A model generated the notes under the pieces. That model was not told where the DNA came from. It saw only the letters and a list, made by a program, of their open reading frames with translations, and did not search any database. A stretch of 64,000 bases of DNA from Ahrensia sp. R2A130. GTDB lineage: Bacteria > Pseudomonadota > Alphaproteobacteria > Rhizobiales > Rhizobiaceae. The translations under genes and the position numbers were made by a program. The stretch lies in NCBI RefSeq assembly GCF_000179775.1, contig NZ_AEEB01000020.1:62001-126000 (forward strand), in the 5' to 3' direction. Positions within the stretch are counted from its first letter, which is position 1; each line of letters starts with the position of its first letter. Below, piece by piece: positions 17,113-25,509 of the stretch.

Positions 17113-18075
17113 ATGGAAACCATCATCCAGCTTCTGGACCTCACCGTCCGCTCCGCTGTGCCCTTGCTGCTGGCCTGTCTGGCAGGCCTGTATTCGGAGC
17201 GCGCGGGCATCGTCGATATCGGGCTTGAGGGCAAGATGCTGGGCGGCGCGTTTGCCGCTGGTGCGGTTGCTGCGGTGACGGGGTCTGCATGGCTTGGACT
17301 GCTGGCGGCCATTGCCGTGGCGACGATGTTCTCGCTGATCCATGGCTTCGCCTCGATCACCAGTCGCGGCAACCAGATCGTGTCCGGCGTTGCGATCAAC
17401 TTCATCGCGGCAGGGCTTTGCGCGTTGCTGGGGCAGGCGTGGTTTTCGCAAGGGGGCCGCACACCACAATTGCCAAAAGACGCCCGCTTTACCGAAATCA
17501 CCCTGCCATTTGCCGATGCTGTGCAGAACGTGCCGCTGCTCGGCCCCATCTATTCCGGCCTAATATCGGGCCATAATCTGTTGGCTTACGTCGCCTTCAT
17601 CATGGTTCCGGTGACGTGGTGGGTGCTGTTCCGCACGCGGTTTGGTTTGCGGTTGCGGGCGGTGGGTGAAAATCCGGCGGCTGTCGATACGGCAGGCATT
17701 TCCGTCGCGTGGGCGCGGTATCGTGCGGTCATTTGCTGTGGTGCGCTGTGCGGCGTGGCGGGCGCTTATCTCGCCATCGGTGTGTCGGCTGGTTTCGTGA
17801 AAGACATGACGGCAGGCCGTGGTTTCATCGCGTTGGCCGCGCTCATCTTCGCCAAGTGGAAACCGGTTGCGGCCATGTGGGCCTGTCTGTTGTTCGGCTT
17901 TTTGGGCGCGATTGAAATCCGTTATCAGGGCGTGGCGCTGCCGATCATCGGGCAGGTGCCTGTGCAATTGATGCAGGCGTTGCCTTATATTTTGACCGTC
18001 ATTTTGCTGGCCGGTTTCATCGGCAAGGCCATTCCACCAAAGGCTGCTGGTCGGCCCTATGTGAAGGAGCGCTGA
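17113..18075 (+). CDS. ABC transporter permease, nucleoside (BMP-type) family, subunit 2
   Basis: 320 residues, with about eight membrane helices. It begins with LLDLTVRSAVPLLLACLAGL and YSERAGIVDIGLEGKMLGGA, the signature of the YufQ/NupQ group, and has the coupling loop LRLRAVGENPAAVDTAGI near residue 180. Partner of the permease at 15571. Its downstream neighbours cdd, purine nucleoside phosphorylase and deoC point to nucleoside import. Confidence 0.92.
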   Translation: METIIQLLDLTVRSAVPLLLACLAGLYSERAGIVDIGLEGKMLGGAFAAGAVAAVTGSAWLGLLAAIAVATMFSLIHGFASITSRGNQIVSGVAINFIAAGLCALLGQAWFSQGGRTPQLPKDARFTEITLPFADAVQNVPLLGPIYSGLISGHNLLAYVAFIMVPVTWWVLFRTRFGLRLRAVGENPAAVDTAGISVAWARYRAVICCGALCGVAGAYLAIGVSAGFVKDMTAGRGFIALAALIFAKWKPVAAMWACLLFGFLGAIEIRYQGVALPIIGQVPVQLMQALPYILTVILLAGFIGKAIPPKAAGRPYVKER

Positions 18076-18077
18076 TC

Positions 18078-18464
18078 TTGCGCGACAAACTTTTTGAAGC
18101 CGCAAGGGCCGCTGCGAAAATCGCCCACGCGCCATATTCGCAATATCCCGTGGGAGCTGCGATCCTGACCGAAGCAGGCCACGTCCATTCCGGCTGCAAC
18201 ATCGAAAACGTGTCGTCGCCGGAAGGCTGGTGCGCGGAAACATCGGCCATCGCCCACATGGTGATGAACGGCGAACACGACATCGCAGAGGTCTGCGTCT
18301 TTGCTGAAAAAGCCACCCGCGCCACGCCCTGTGGTGGTTGCCGCCAGCGGCTGATGGAGTTCGGCAAGCGCGATACGCCGGTGCATCTGTGCGACGCGAA
18401 CGGCATCGTCGAGACCGTGACATTGGGCGACCTGTTGCCCGCAGCTTTTGAAATCGTGGAGTGA
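18078..18464 (+). CDS. cdd: Cytidine deaminase
   Basis: Converts cytidine and deoxycytidine to uridine forms. 128 residues, the tetrameric short type. TTG start with AAGGAGC 8 bases upstream, 2 bp after the permease stop. Zinc site: CAETSA (Cys and catalytic Glu, about residue 53) and PCGGCRQ (about 90). Substrate-binding FPVGAA-like YPVGAAI is at about residue 23. Confidence 0.95.
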   Translation: MRDKLFEAARAAAKIAHAPYSQYPVGAAILTEAGHVHSGCNIENVSSPEGWCAETSAIAHMVMNGEHDIAEVCVFAEKATRATPCGGCRQRLMEFGKRDTPVHLCDANGIVETVTLGDLLPAAFEIVE

Positions 18465-18466
18465 GC

Positions 18467-19258
18467 ATGACCACACTCAAAGACGCATTGGGCGACTTCC
18501 GCCCCGACACCGCGCTCGTGCTGGGTTCCGGCCTTGCCGATGCGCTCACCGGTTATGAAGAAGTATCTCGCCACGCCTATGGCAATCTCGACGGCTTTGC
18601 CGAATCCGGCGTCGAAGGCCATGTCAGCGAGGTGGTTGCAGCCCGCTTCGGCAAGCACGACGTGCTCATCTTGAAAGGTCGTCAGCACTATTACGAACAC
18701 GGCAACGCTGCCGCCATGCGCGGCCCGCTGGAAGCCGTCGCGGCCTGCGGCGTGAAGCGGTTGATCCTCACCAATGCGGCGGGTTCGCTCGATGCCGACC
18801 AGCCGCCCGGCTCGGTCATGTCGATCAAGGATCACATCAATCTATCCGGCACCAACCCGTTGATCGGCGAGCCGTCCAACGCGCGTTTCGTCGGCATGAC
18901 ATCGGCCTATGACAAACCACTGCGGAAACGCTTCCGCGCTGCGGCCAAGGACGCAGGCATCGAAATGCGCCGTGGCGTATATATGTGGTTCTCCGGCCCC
19001 AGCTTTGAAACGCCGGCAGAAATTCGCATGGCGAAACGGTTGGGCGCGGATGCTGTGGGCATGTCCACCGTACCGGAGGTTATTCTGGCTCGCTTCCTCG
19101 GCCTGCAATGTGCGGCCTTTTCCGTCATCACGAATTTCGGGGCCGGTATGACGGGGGACGAACTGTCTCATCAGGAAACGCAGGACATGGCACCGGAGGG
19201 CGGTCTCAAGCTGGCGAAAATCCTGCAGACGGCTTTTGAAAAGGGGTTGGATGAATGA
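18467..19258 (+). CDS. Purine-nucleoside phosphorylase (trimeric, PNP class I)
   Basis: Phosphorolysis of purine nucleosides to base and (deoxy)ribose 1-phosphate. 263 residues from the ATG at 18467; a GTG at 18461 is in frame but has no spacing to a ribosome binding site. Motifs: phosphate-binding GSGLADAL (about 20), GRQHYYEHG (about 70), LTNAAGSLD (about 100) and GPSFETPAEIRM (about 180). The gene ends in an ATGA overlap with deoC. Confidence 0.93.
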   Translation: MTTLKDALGDFRPDTALVLGSGLADALTGYEEVSRHAYGNLDGFAESGVEGHVSEVVAARFGKHDVLILKGRQHYYEHGNAAAMRGPLEAVAACGVKRLILTNAAGSLDADQPPGSVMSIKDHINLSGTNPLIGEPSNARFVGMTSAYDKPLRKRFRAAAKDAGIEMRRGVYMWFSGPSFETPAEIRMAKRLGADAVGMSTVPEVILARFLGLQCAAFSVITNFGAGMTGDELSHQETQDMAPEGGLKLAKILQTAFEKGLDE

Positions 19259-20013
19259 GCGACGATATGAGGGCGGTTGCAGCCCGCGCGCTGGCGATGG
19301 TGGACCTCACCAACCTCAACGATGACTGCACGGCAGACGACATCGACACCTTGATTGCCCGCGCCGACACCCCCCACGGGCCGGTCGCGGCCATCTGCAT
19401 CTGGCCCCGTTTCGTCGCTCACGCTCGCGCCAAGAATGCCGAAATCAACATCGCGACGGTGGTGAATTTTCCATCCGGGAACGAGGCGCAAGACTCGGTG
19501 GTCACGCAGACCGCACAAGCCATCGCAGACGGTGCTAACGAAATCGACCTCGTGCTGCCCTACCGCGCATTTGCTGACGGCGACCACGATCGCGCGGGCA
19601 TGATGGTGTCCGCTGTCGCTGCTGTTTGCAACGGCAAGGCCTTGCTGAAAGTCATCTTGGAAACAGGCGAGTTGGTAGAAGCTGGTTTGATTGCAGAAGC
19701 CTCGCGACTGGCGATTTCCAAGGGTGCCGATTTCATCAAGACCTCCACTGGCAAGGTTGCGATCAACGCCACGAAGGACGCTGCTCAGGTGATGATGACG
19801 GTGATTGCTGACGGCAACAGAACGGTGGGCTTCAAGCCCGCAGGCGGTATCCGCTCTACGCGAGACGCTGCCGCCTATTTGGCCATGGCCGATGAGATTG
19901 TGGGCGAGGGCTGGGCGACACCAGACACGTTCCGCTTTGGCGCATCCGGGGTGTTGGATGATTTGCTGGCGGTGTTGGATGGTAAAGAGAGTGAGGTCGG
20001 CGAGGGGTATTAG
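19255..20013 (+). CDS. deoC: Deoxyribose-phosphate aldolase
   Basis: Cleaves 2-deoxyribose 5-phosphate to glyceraldehyde 3-phosphate and acetaldehyde, completing deoxynucleoside breakdown. 252 residues. The Schiff-base lysine lies in GADFIKTSTGK (about residue 163) and the second lysine in VGFKPAGGIR (about 198). Coupled by ATGA to the phosphorylase. No deoA or deoB is in the window. Confidence 0.95.
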   Translation: MSDDMRAVAARALAMVDLTNLNDDCTADDIDTLIARADTPHGPVAAICIWPRFVAHARAKNAEINIATVVNFPSGNEAQDSVVTQTAQAIADGANEIDLVLPYRAFADGDHDRAGMMVSAVAAVCNGKALLKVILETGELVEAGLIAEASRLAISKGADFIKTSTGKVAINATKDAAQVMMTVIADGNRTVGFKPAGGIRSTRDAAAYLAMADEIVGEGWATPDTFRFGASGVLDDLLAVLDGKESEVGEGY

Positions 20014-20034
20014 GTCTTTAAGCCGCCATCACTC

Positions 20035-20064
20035 GGTTGCCATCCCCGCGTATGCGAGGATGGC
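20035..20064. repeat. Palindromic repeat, copy 1 (REP-like)
   Basis: GCCATCC (20039-20045) pairs with GGATGGC (20058-20064), with an inner CGC/GCG stem. The core GGTTGCCATCCCCGCG recurs, reversed, with one mismatch, at 39412-39445 (GGTTGTCATCCCCGCG on the minus strand). Both copies lie between convergent genes. Confidence 0.6.
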
Positions 20065-20090
20065 TGTATTGACTTGGTTGGGAGCTAAAT

Positions 20091-20468
20091 TTAGCCGTCT
20101 TCCATAGCTCCGCCAGCTTCTTTCCACGCAGGCACGCCACCGGCGTTGAACACGTGTTTGTAACCCATGTCGTGCAGCGTTTTTCCCGACAGGGCAGCCT
20201 GTCCGCCGACACCGCAGATTAGCACGATCTCTTGGTCCTTCTGCAGGCGTTCGTCGTAAAAGGCTTCCATGTCGCTGTCGGCGCGGAATTCCATCATACC
20301 ACGGGGAATGCGGGCAGCACCTTTGACCGTGCCCGACTTTGCCACATCGCCGGAATCGCGAACGTCGATGAACAGCGTTCCTGCGTCGTGCTTGGCCTTG
20401 GCTTCGTCGAAGGACAATTTTGGAACGACCTTATTGGCCTCTTCGAGATAATCAGCTGCGTGTTTCAT
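20091..20468 (-). CDS. Rhodanese-like domain protein
   Basis: 125 residues from MKHAADYLEEAN at 20468; the open frame upstream to 21017 is non-coding shadow of the TRAP genes. Single rhodanese domain: FIDVRDSGD near residue 33, GAARIPRGMMEF near 50, and active-site ICGVGGQAALSG near 85 with a cysteine as persulfide carrier. It ends GYKHVFNAGGVPAWKEAG as in the family. Probably a cytoplasmic sulfur-transfer protein; the partner is unknown. Confidence 0.9.
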   Translation of the reverse strand: MKHAADYLEEANKVVPKLSFDEAKAKHDAGTLFIDVRDSGDVAKSGTVKGAARIPRGMMEFRADSDMEAFYDERLQKDQEIVLICGVGGQAALSGKTLHDMGYKHVFNAGGVPAWKEAGGAMEDG

Positions 20469-20669
20469 GAAGATAATCCTTGTTTGAAACCGGCGCACCA
20501 AAGCGCCGGATTGCATGCGCATTTCGGAACACAGAAGTAATGCTACGTGACAGCGCCTACAACCGGGCCACCGAAAACATGATGGTGATGTCTGTCGTGG
20601 CCCGTAGTTGCGCTCTTCGGGAGCCTGCGTCCGGTTGACGCGGCTGTCTGCCTGCGCCAGCCTCACGAC

Positions 20670-21290
20670 ATGATGGGAATCCTGACCATATTCGCTGGCT
20701 TCAACAGCGTGGTGTTGCGTATCACGCGGCAGCTGGCTTGGATCGCGCTCGCGCTGATGGTGGTAGTGATCCTGTTGCAGGTTGTGTTCCGCTATGTGTT
20801 CAATTCCGCCCTGCCCTGGCCGGATGAAGCAGCACGCTTTTTGATGTTGTGGATGACGGGCCTCATCGCGCCCAGCGCCTATCGCTGGGGCGGGTTCGTT
20901 GCCATCGACATGATCCCGCAGATGATGCCCACGCGGGTGGCGCAAATCCTGATGCTGGTGCTGACTCTGGCCGCAACAGCGGTGTTGTGCGTGGCCATTT
21001 CCTTCGGCTGGAACCACACATTTGGATTCGGCGGCAACTTCGATTCCTCTTCGCTTCGTATTCCGTTGGATTGGGTGGGCGGTGAATCGATCAAAGTTAA
21101 GTTGCGCTATATGTACGGCGCGTTTTTTCTGGGCCTCGTCATGCTGCTGGTCATCAACATTGAGTTGATCCTTCGCCAGATTATTCTGTTCTTCGACCCC
21201 GATGCGGAGCTTCCCGATGATGGTTCTGCCGACTTCTTGGCCGAGACGGGCCAGATAGAAGCTGCCGGTGGCGCGGCAAGGATAGACTGA
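20670..21290 (+). CDS. dctQ: TRAP transporter small permease (DctQ)
   Basis: 206 residues with four membrane helices; family motif FNSALPWPDEAARFLMLWM near residue 47 and an Arg-rich end of helix 2. Part of a sodium-driven tripartite transporter. The ATG at 20673 is an alternative start. Its stop overlaps the start of dctM (TGATG). Confidence 0.92.
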   Translation: MMGILTIFAGFNSVVLRITRQLAWIALALMVVVILLQVVFRYVFNSALPWPDEAARFLMLWMTGLIAPSAYRWGGFVAIDMIPQMMPTRVAQILMLVLTLAATAVLCVAISFGWNHTFGFGGNFDSSSLRIPLDWVGGESIKVKLRYMYGAFFLGLVMLLVINIELILRQIILFFDPDAELPDDGSADFLAETGQIEAAGGAARID

Positions 21291-22774
21291 TGCTGGTTTG
21301 GTTCCTTCCCGTCTTTCTCGTCTTGCTCATGTTGGGCATGCCGGTTTTCTTCGCTCTGCTGTTCGCGCCGGGCGCGCTGCTGTGGCTGGCCGGGCAGGAG
21401 CGTGACGTCGCGCTGCTGTACCGCAACGTTTATAATGGGATGGATTCTTTCCCGCTGATGGCGCTGCCCTTCTTCATGCTGGCGGGCGAGTTGATGAACC
21501 GCGGCGGCATCACCACGCGGCTGGTGGAATTCTCGCAAGCTTTAATGGGCCATCTGCGCGGCGGCCTCGCCCATGTGAATATCCTGTCCTCCATGCTGTT
21601 TGCGGGCCTATCCGGTTCGGCCGTGGCTGACACATCGGCGCTTGGTTCAACGCTCATTCCGGCGATGGTAAAGAACGGCTACAGCCGCAAATTCGCTGCC
21701 GCCATTACCGCTGCGTCTTCGGTTATAGGCCCCATCATTCCGCCTTCCGGCATCATGATTATCTATGCCTATGTCATGGGCGAGTCGGTCGCAGCACTCT
21801 TCCTCGCTGGTATCGTGCCGGGCGTTTTGGTGGGTGTGGGCCTCATGGTCATGGTGCGCTTGCTGGCCGACCGATACGATCTGCCGAAAGCCGAACGCAT
21901 CGTCACACGCGGGCAAACCGTAGCGCCGGTTGAAGACTGGGTCTCCAAAGTTCTGCTGCGCATCAACGTCGCCGGTCTGCTCTATGCGGTCTATGCCATC
22001 GTCAAAGCGCTGGTTACGGTCCCTGCCATTAGCGGCTGGATCGTTTTTGCGATCTTCCTCGTGATCTCCCATTTCATCGTCAATGCGTTGCGCAAGCAGG
22101 TCTCAGCGGACTTCCGCGTGGTGGTGAAAAAAGCGGTCGCGCCGCTTCAGACCCCCGTCATCATTATGGGTGGTATTCTCGTGGGCGTCTTCACACCGAC
22201 GGAAGCTTCAGCCATCGCCGTTGCCTACGCGCTGGTCATTTCGTTCTTCGTTTTGCGCACCATGAAGCTTGGCGATCTGCCCGGTATTTTTATGAAATCG
22301 GCACTGGCTTCTGCGACGGTGTTGCTGCTCGTGGGTGCAGCCGTCGCGTTCAAAACCGTGGTCAGCCTGTCCCATGCTCCGGAGACATTGGCCGCAGCGA
22401 TCCTGTCGCTGTCGGATGATCCGTTGATGCTGCTCTTTCTCATCAACGTGCTGTTGTTCGTGGTGGGCATGTTCCTCGATGCGGGACCGGCCATCATCAT
22501 TCTTGGACCGATTCTTGCACCGATCTTTCTCGACCTTGGCGTCCACCCCGTGCATTTCGCCATCATCATGTCGGTCAATCTCACCGTCGGCCTCGCCACG
22601 CCACCAATGGGGCTGGTCTTATTTGTGGCGTCGTCGGTCAGTGGCGAGAAGGTGGAAACCATCTCGAAAGCCATCTTACCATTTCTCGCTGTCGAGATCA
22701 TGGTGATCTTTCTCATCACCTACGTTCCGGCAATCTCCATGACGATTCCGCGCTTGACGGGCTTCGTGCAATAA
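21290..22774 (+). CDS. dctM: TRAP transporter large permease (DctM), long form
   Basis: 494 residues against the usual 425-440. Normal family segments: MALPFFMLAGELMNRGGI (about 58), GLSGSAVADTSALGS (about 107), IGPIIPPSGIMIIYAYV (about 147), GVFTPTEASAIAVAYAL (about 300) and NLTVGLATPPMGLVLF (about 425). Between about residues 200 and 280 there is an insertion with two extra hydrophobic stretches where most homologues have a short linker. The insertion does not break the frame. Translationally coupled to dctQ. Confidence 0.93.
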   Translation: MLVWFLPVFLVLLMLGMPVFFALLFAPGALLWLAGQERDVALLYRNVYNGMDSFPLMALPFFMLAGELMNRGGITTRLVEFSQALMGHLRGGLAHVNILSSMLFAGLSGSAVADTSALGSTLIPAMVKNGYSRKFAAAITAASSVIGPIIPPSGIMIIYAYVMGESVAALFLAGIVPGVLVGVGLMVMVRLLADRYDLPKAERIVTRGQTVAPVEDWVSKVLLRINVAGLLYAVYAIVKALVTVPAISGWIVFAIFLVISHFIVNALRKQVSADFRVVVKKAVAPLQTPVIIMGGILVGVFTPTEASAIAVAYALVISFFVLRTMKLGDLPGIFMKSALASATVLLLVGAAVAFKTVVSLSHAPETLAAAILSLSDDPLMLLFLINVLLFVVGMFLDAGPAIIILGPILAPIFLDLGVHPVHFAIIMSVNLTVGLATPPMGLVLFVASSVSGEKVETISKAILPFLAVEIMVIFLITYVPAISMTIPRLTGFVQ

Positions 22775-22864
22775 GACTCCAATAGGACAATCGACGCTCA
22801 CGCATCGCAGGCTGAATGGCCAATCGTGTGAGCGAACATTCAACGACCAACCGGGAGGAACCAA

Positions 22865-23926
22865 ATGGTCTCGAAAATTCTCAAAACACTCACGCTCACG
22901 GGCGTAGCAGTTGCAATGTCGACGGTGGCATTTGCTGCCGACTACACGATCCGCGCGACCGCCAACTCCAACGAAAACGACGAAGATTATGACGGTCTCG
23001 TCGTCTTCAAAAACTACGTGGAAGCAGCCTCCAACGGCGCGATCGCCGTGGAATTGTTCATCGGCACACAGCTTTGCTCCAAGGGCGCGGAATGCCTGCA
23101 GGGCGTCGCTGATGGTTCCATCGACGTTTACATCTCCACATCTGGTGGTGCTGCCGGCATCTTCCCATACGTGCAGGTTCTCGATCTGCCCTACCTGATG
23201 GCCAACGACCGCATAGCGGAAAAAGTGCTCACGGATACCGAATTCACCCGCTCCGTTCGTAAAATGGCACTGGCTGATTCCGACAACAAAATCCGCCTCA
23301 TGACGGTGGGCAACACCGGTGGCTGGAGAAACTTCGCCAACACCAAACGCCGCGTCGCCATGCCTAAAGATATGGAAGGACTGAAGATCCGCACCGTGGT
23401 CGCAGACCTGCCGCAGGAACTGGTCAAAGCGCTGGGTGCTTCGCCTACGCCGATCCCGTGGCCTGAACTGTTCACCTCGTTCCAGACGGGCGTTGTGGAA
23501 GGTTCCAAGAACGGCATCACCGACATCATGGGCATGAAATTCCCTGATGCTGGGCTGAAATACGTCACCCTCGACGGCCACGCCTATATGGGCGCGCTGT
23601 GGTGGATGAACCAGGACAAGTTCGCCGGTATGCCGGAAGACATGCGCCGTGTCGTCGTTGATGGCTTCGCTGCTTTGCAGCAGGCCACTTTCGCCTCGCC
23701 AAAGCGCAAGTCGATCCAGGCCTACGAAGACTTCGTGAAAGGCGGCGGTGATCTCTATGTCCCAACACCAGCTGAAAAAGCAGCCTTCAAGGAAGCCGCA
23801 ACGCCGGTCTATGACTGGTTCAAAAGCAACGTGAAAGGCGGCGAAGAAGTCTTCAACGCACTCACATCCGCCGTGGCCGAAGCTGAAAAGAGCGTCGGCG
23901 CTTCCACGGATGCCGATATCAACTAA
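22865..23926 (+). CDS. dctP: TRAP transporter substrate-binding protein (DctP)
   Basis: 353 residues with a signal peptide cleaved after VAFA (about residue 24) and a strong ribosome binding site, GGGAGGAA, before the ATG. DctP features: GLKIRT with the carboxylate-binding Arg (about 177), PIPWPELFTSFQTGVVEG (about 197) and LDGHAYMGALWWMN (about 237). Two cysteines (LCSKGAEC) may form a disulfide. The ligand is probably a carboxylate. The gene follows dctM by 90 bp and ends at a terminator. Confidence 0.93.
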   Translation: MVSKILKTLTLTGVAVAMSTVAFAADYTIRATANSNENDEDYDGLVVFKNYVEAASNGAIAVELFIGTQLCSKGAECLQGVADGSIDVYISTSGGAAGIFPYVQVLDLPYLMANDRIAEKVLTDTEFTRSVRKMALADSDNKIRLMTVGNTGGWRNFANTKRRVAMPKDMEGLKIRTVVADLPQELVKALGASPTPIPWPELFTSFQTGVVEGSKNGITDIMGMKFPDAGLKYVTLDGHAYMGALWWMNQDKFAGMPEDMRRVVVDGFAALQQATFASPKRKSIQAYEDFVKGGGDLYVPTPAEKAAFKEAATPVYDWFKSNVKGGEEVFNALTSAVAEAEKSVGASTDADIN

Positions 23927-23950
23927 TCGGCTGACGATATGAACACAAAA

Positions 23951-23979
23951 GGCCTCGACAGAAACGTCGGGGCCTTTTT
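23951..23979. terminator. Terminator after dctP, probably bidirectional
   Basis: GGCCTCGAC (23951-23959) pairs with GTCGGGGCC (23966-23974) with one G-T pair and loop AGAAAC. TTTTT follows, and AAAA precedes it. It can serve dctP on the + strand and the diguanylate cyclase on the - strand. Confidence 0.88.
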
Positions 23980-23993
23980 GTCGTCCGTTAGGC

Positions 23994-24782
23994 TTATGCC
24001 GCCAGCGGTTGGCGGTCGTCGAAGATGACCTTGTTACGGCCGGCGTCCTTTGCGGCGTAAAGATTTTCGTCGGCCTTTTCGAATACGCGCGCGAACTCGC
24101 AAGCGGGCTCGAACATCACGGCACCGATGCTGACGGTGACGGACAACCCTTCAATATTCAGATGCCGACCGCTGTCGGCGATGGCAGCGCGTAGCCGCTC
24201 GGCTGCATCAAGTGCATCCTGTTCGCTGCAGCCGATCAGATAAACGCCGAATTCCTCGCCGCCCAGTCTGCCCACATGGTCACCGGGGCGCACGGAGGTG
24301 TGCAATACGCGCCCCATCATGGTTAGCACGGCATCACCGATCGAATGGCCGAAACGATCGTTTATCGATTTGAAATGGTCGGCATCCACTACGAGCAAGG
24401 CATCGCGACAATTAACGTTGTAGCCTTCTGTTCGACGCTCTCTCGCCTTGGACTGGCGGCGTTCAAACGTTTCCATAAAGGCCGCGCGGGACATTGTACC
24501 GGTCAGAAAGTCCGTCTGCACGGCCTGTGCCAGCTGACGGCGCATGGCGTCGATGCGCCGTGTCATCTTCATTAGAATAATAAGTGTCGGAAATGCCAGT
24601 AAGGCGGTGGTTCCTCCGGTGGCCAGCACAACCGCGAACCCGTGTTCCTCCATGTGGTGCGGATCAAAATATCCCAACGTCTGTGTTACGACGACCTCTG
24701 CCGCCAAGATCAAAACGAGCGTAATCGCCGCCGCCACGCCGAAACTATTATGGCGGCTAGCGCGTGCCAACCAATCTGTCAT
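23994..24782 (-). CDS. Membrane diguanylate cyclase (GGDEF)
   Basis: Makes c-di-GMP from GTP. 262 residues from MTDWLARASRHNS at 24782; a start at 24905 would add 41 residues of unlike composition. Two membrane helices (about residues 14-33 and 50-70) and a helical linker precede the GGDEF domain, with DFLTGTMSRAAF and the active-site RLGGEEFGVYL intact. No RxxD inhibitory site is obvious. The sensory input is unknown; the region between the helices is short. Confidence 0.88.
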   Translation of the reverse strand: MTDWLARASRHNSFGVAAAITLVLILAAEVVVTQTLGYFDPHHMEEHGFAVVLATGGTTALLAFPTLIILMKMTRRIDAMRRQLAQAVQTDFLTGTMSRAAFMETFERRQSKARERRTEGYNVNCRDALLVVDADHFKSINDRFGHSIGDAVLTMMGRVLHTSVRPGDHVGRLGGEEFGVYLIGCSEQDALDAAERLRAAIADSGRHLNIEGLSVTVSIGAVMFEPACEFARVFEKADENLYAAKDAGRNKVIFDDRQPLAA

Positions 24783-24924
24783 AATCGTAGACAATAGAAC
24801 GGTCTCCGGAAGAATTAATCTCCAGAGTGAACCCGAAACCTTTGAGAAAAATGGTTTTTGAAAGGCTAAATATAGGGGAGCCGATAGCAAGGCTGCTTTA
24901 ACCATAACCCAGTCAGTTGGCTCA

Positions 24925-25473
24925 TTAGCGGAACGGATAGAGCCACGGCTTGTAGTCGGCTACCAGTTCGAGCGACTGGTTGATTTCCTCGCGGGTCATG
25001 CGCTGCTCAATGGAAGCGAGGGAATCCGGCGCATCCACGTCGCCGCCGATGGATGACAGCGTGTACCACATGTGGGCGCGCACTTTGTCGGGTGCGGGAA
25101 GGCCGCGGCCTACTTCGTAGTACCAGCCGATGCCGGACTGCGCCCCGGGGTGGCCTTTCAGCGAAGCGCGCAGATACCACTCAAAAGCGCGACGGTCGTC
25201 TTTTTCGACGCCAAGACCAAGTGCGTACATAACGCCGATCAGCTCTTCGGCATCGGCATTGCCGGAGCGGGCGAGCGGCAACATCAGCTTACGGGCGTCT
25301 TCGAATTGGCTGGCCTCCATCAGATCGCGCGCCTTTTCCAACGCGCTATTGGCATGGGCTGGTCCGGGCATCAGACAAGCGGAAAGAAGAACCACTGCAA
25401 GACTTGCCGCACGCAGATGGGCAGCTACAGTGCTGGTTCGTTCGGGTGCATAAATCATGGCGACATGAGACAC
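24925..25473 (-). CDS. Sel1-like repeat lipoprotein
   Basis: 182 residues. The N-terminal hydrophobic region ends in LLSAC, which fits a lipobox (lipoprotein signal), although the start could also be the Met at 25458. At least two Sel1-type helical repeats follow: SGNADAEELIGVMYALGLGVEKDDRRAF and GHPGAQSGIGWYYEVGRG are typical. A tail of unknown function (MTREEINQSLELVADY) ends it. Probably a periplasmic scaffold protein. Divergent from the di-haem peroxidase gene, with 36 bp between. Confidence 0.82.
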   Translation of the reverse strand: MSHVAMIYAPERTSTVAAHLRAASLAVVLLSACLMPGPAHANSALEKARDLMEASQFEDARKLMLPLARSGNADAEELIGVMYALGLGVEKDDRRAFEWYLRASLKGHPGAQSGIGWYYEVGRGLPAPDKVRAHMWYTLSSIGGDVDAPDSLASIEQRMTREEINQSLELVADYKPWLYPFR

Positions 25474-25509
25474 CGCGACGGCCCGGTTCTGTCAAGCAGC
25501 GCCGTGCGG

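Noticed and set aside
20469..21017. Upstream extension of the rhodanese frame on the minus strand
   Set aside because: It is antisense to the TRAP small permease and has low-complexity His/Gln-rich translation; the rhodanese domain starts at 20468.
25072..25509. Upstream extension of the di-haem peroxidase frame
   Set aside because: It is antisense to the Sel1 gene, and the signal peptide begins near 25510.
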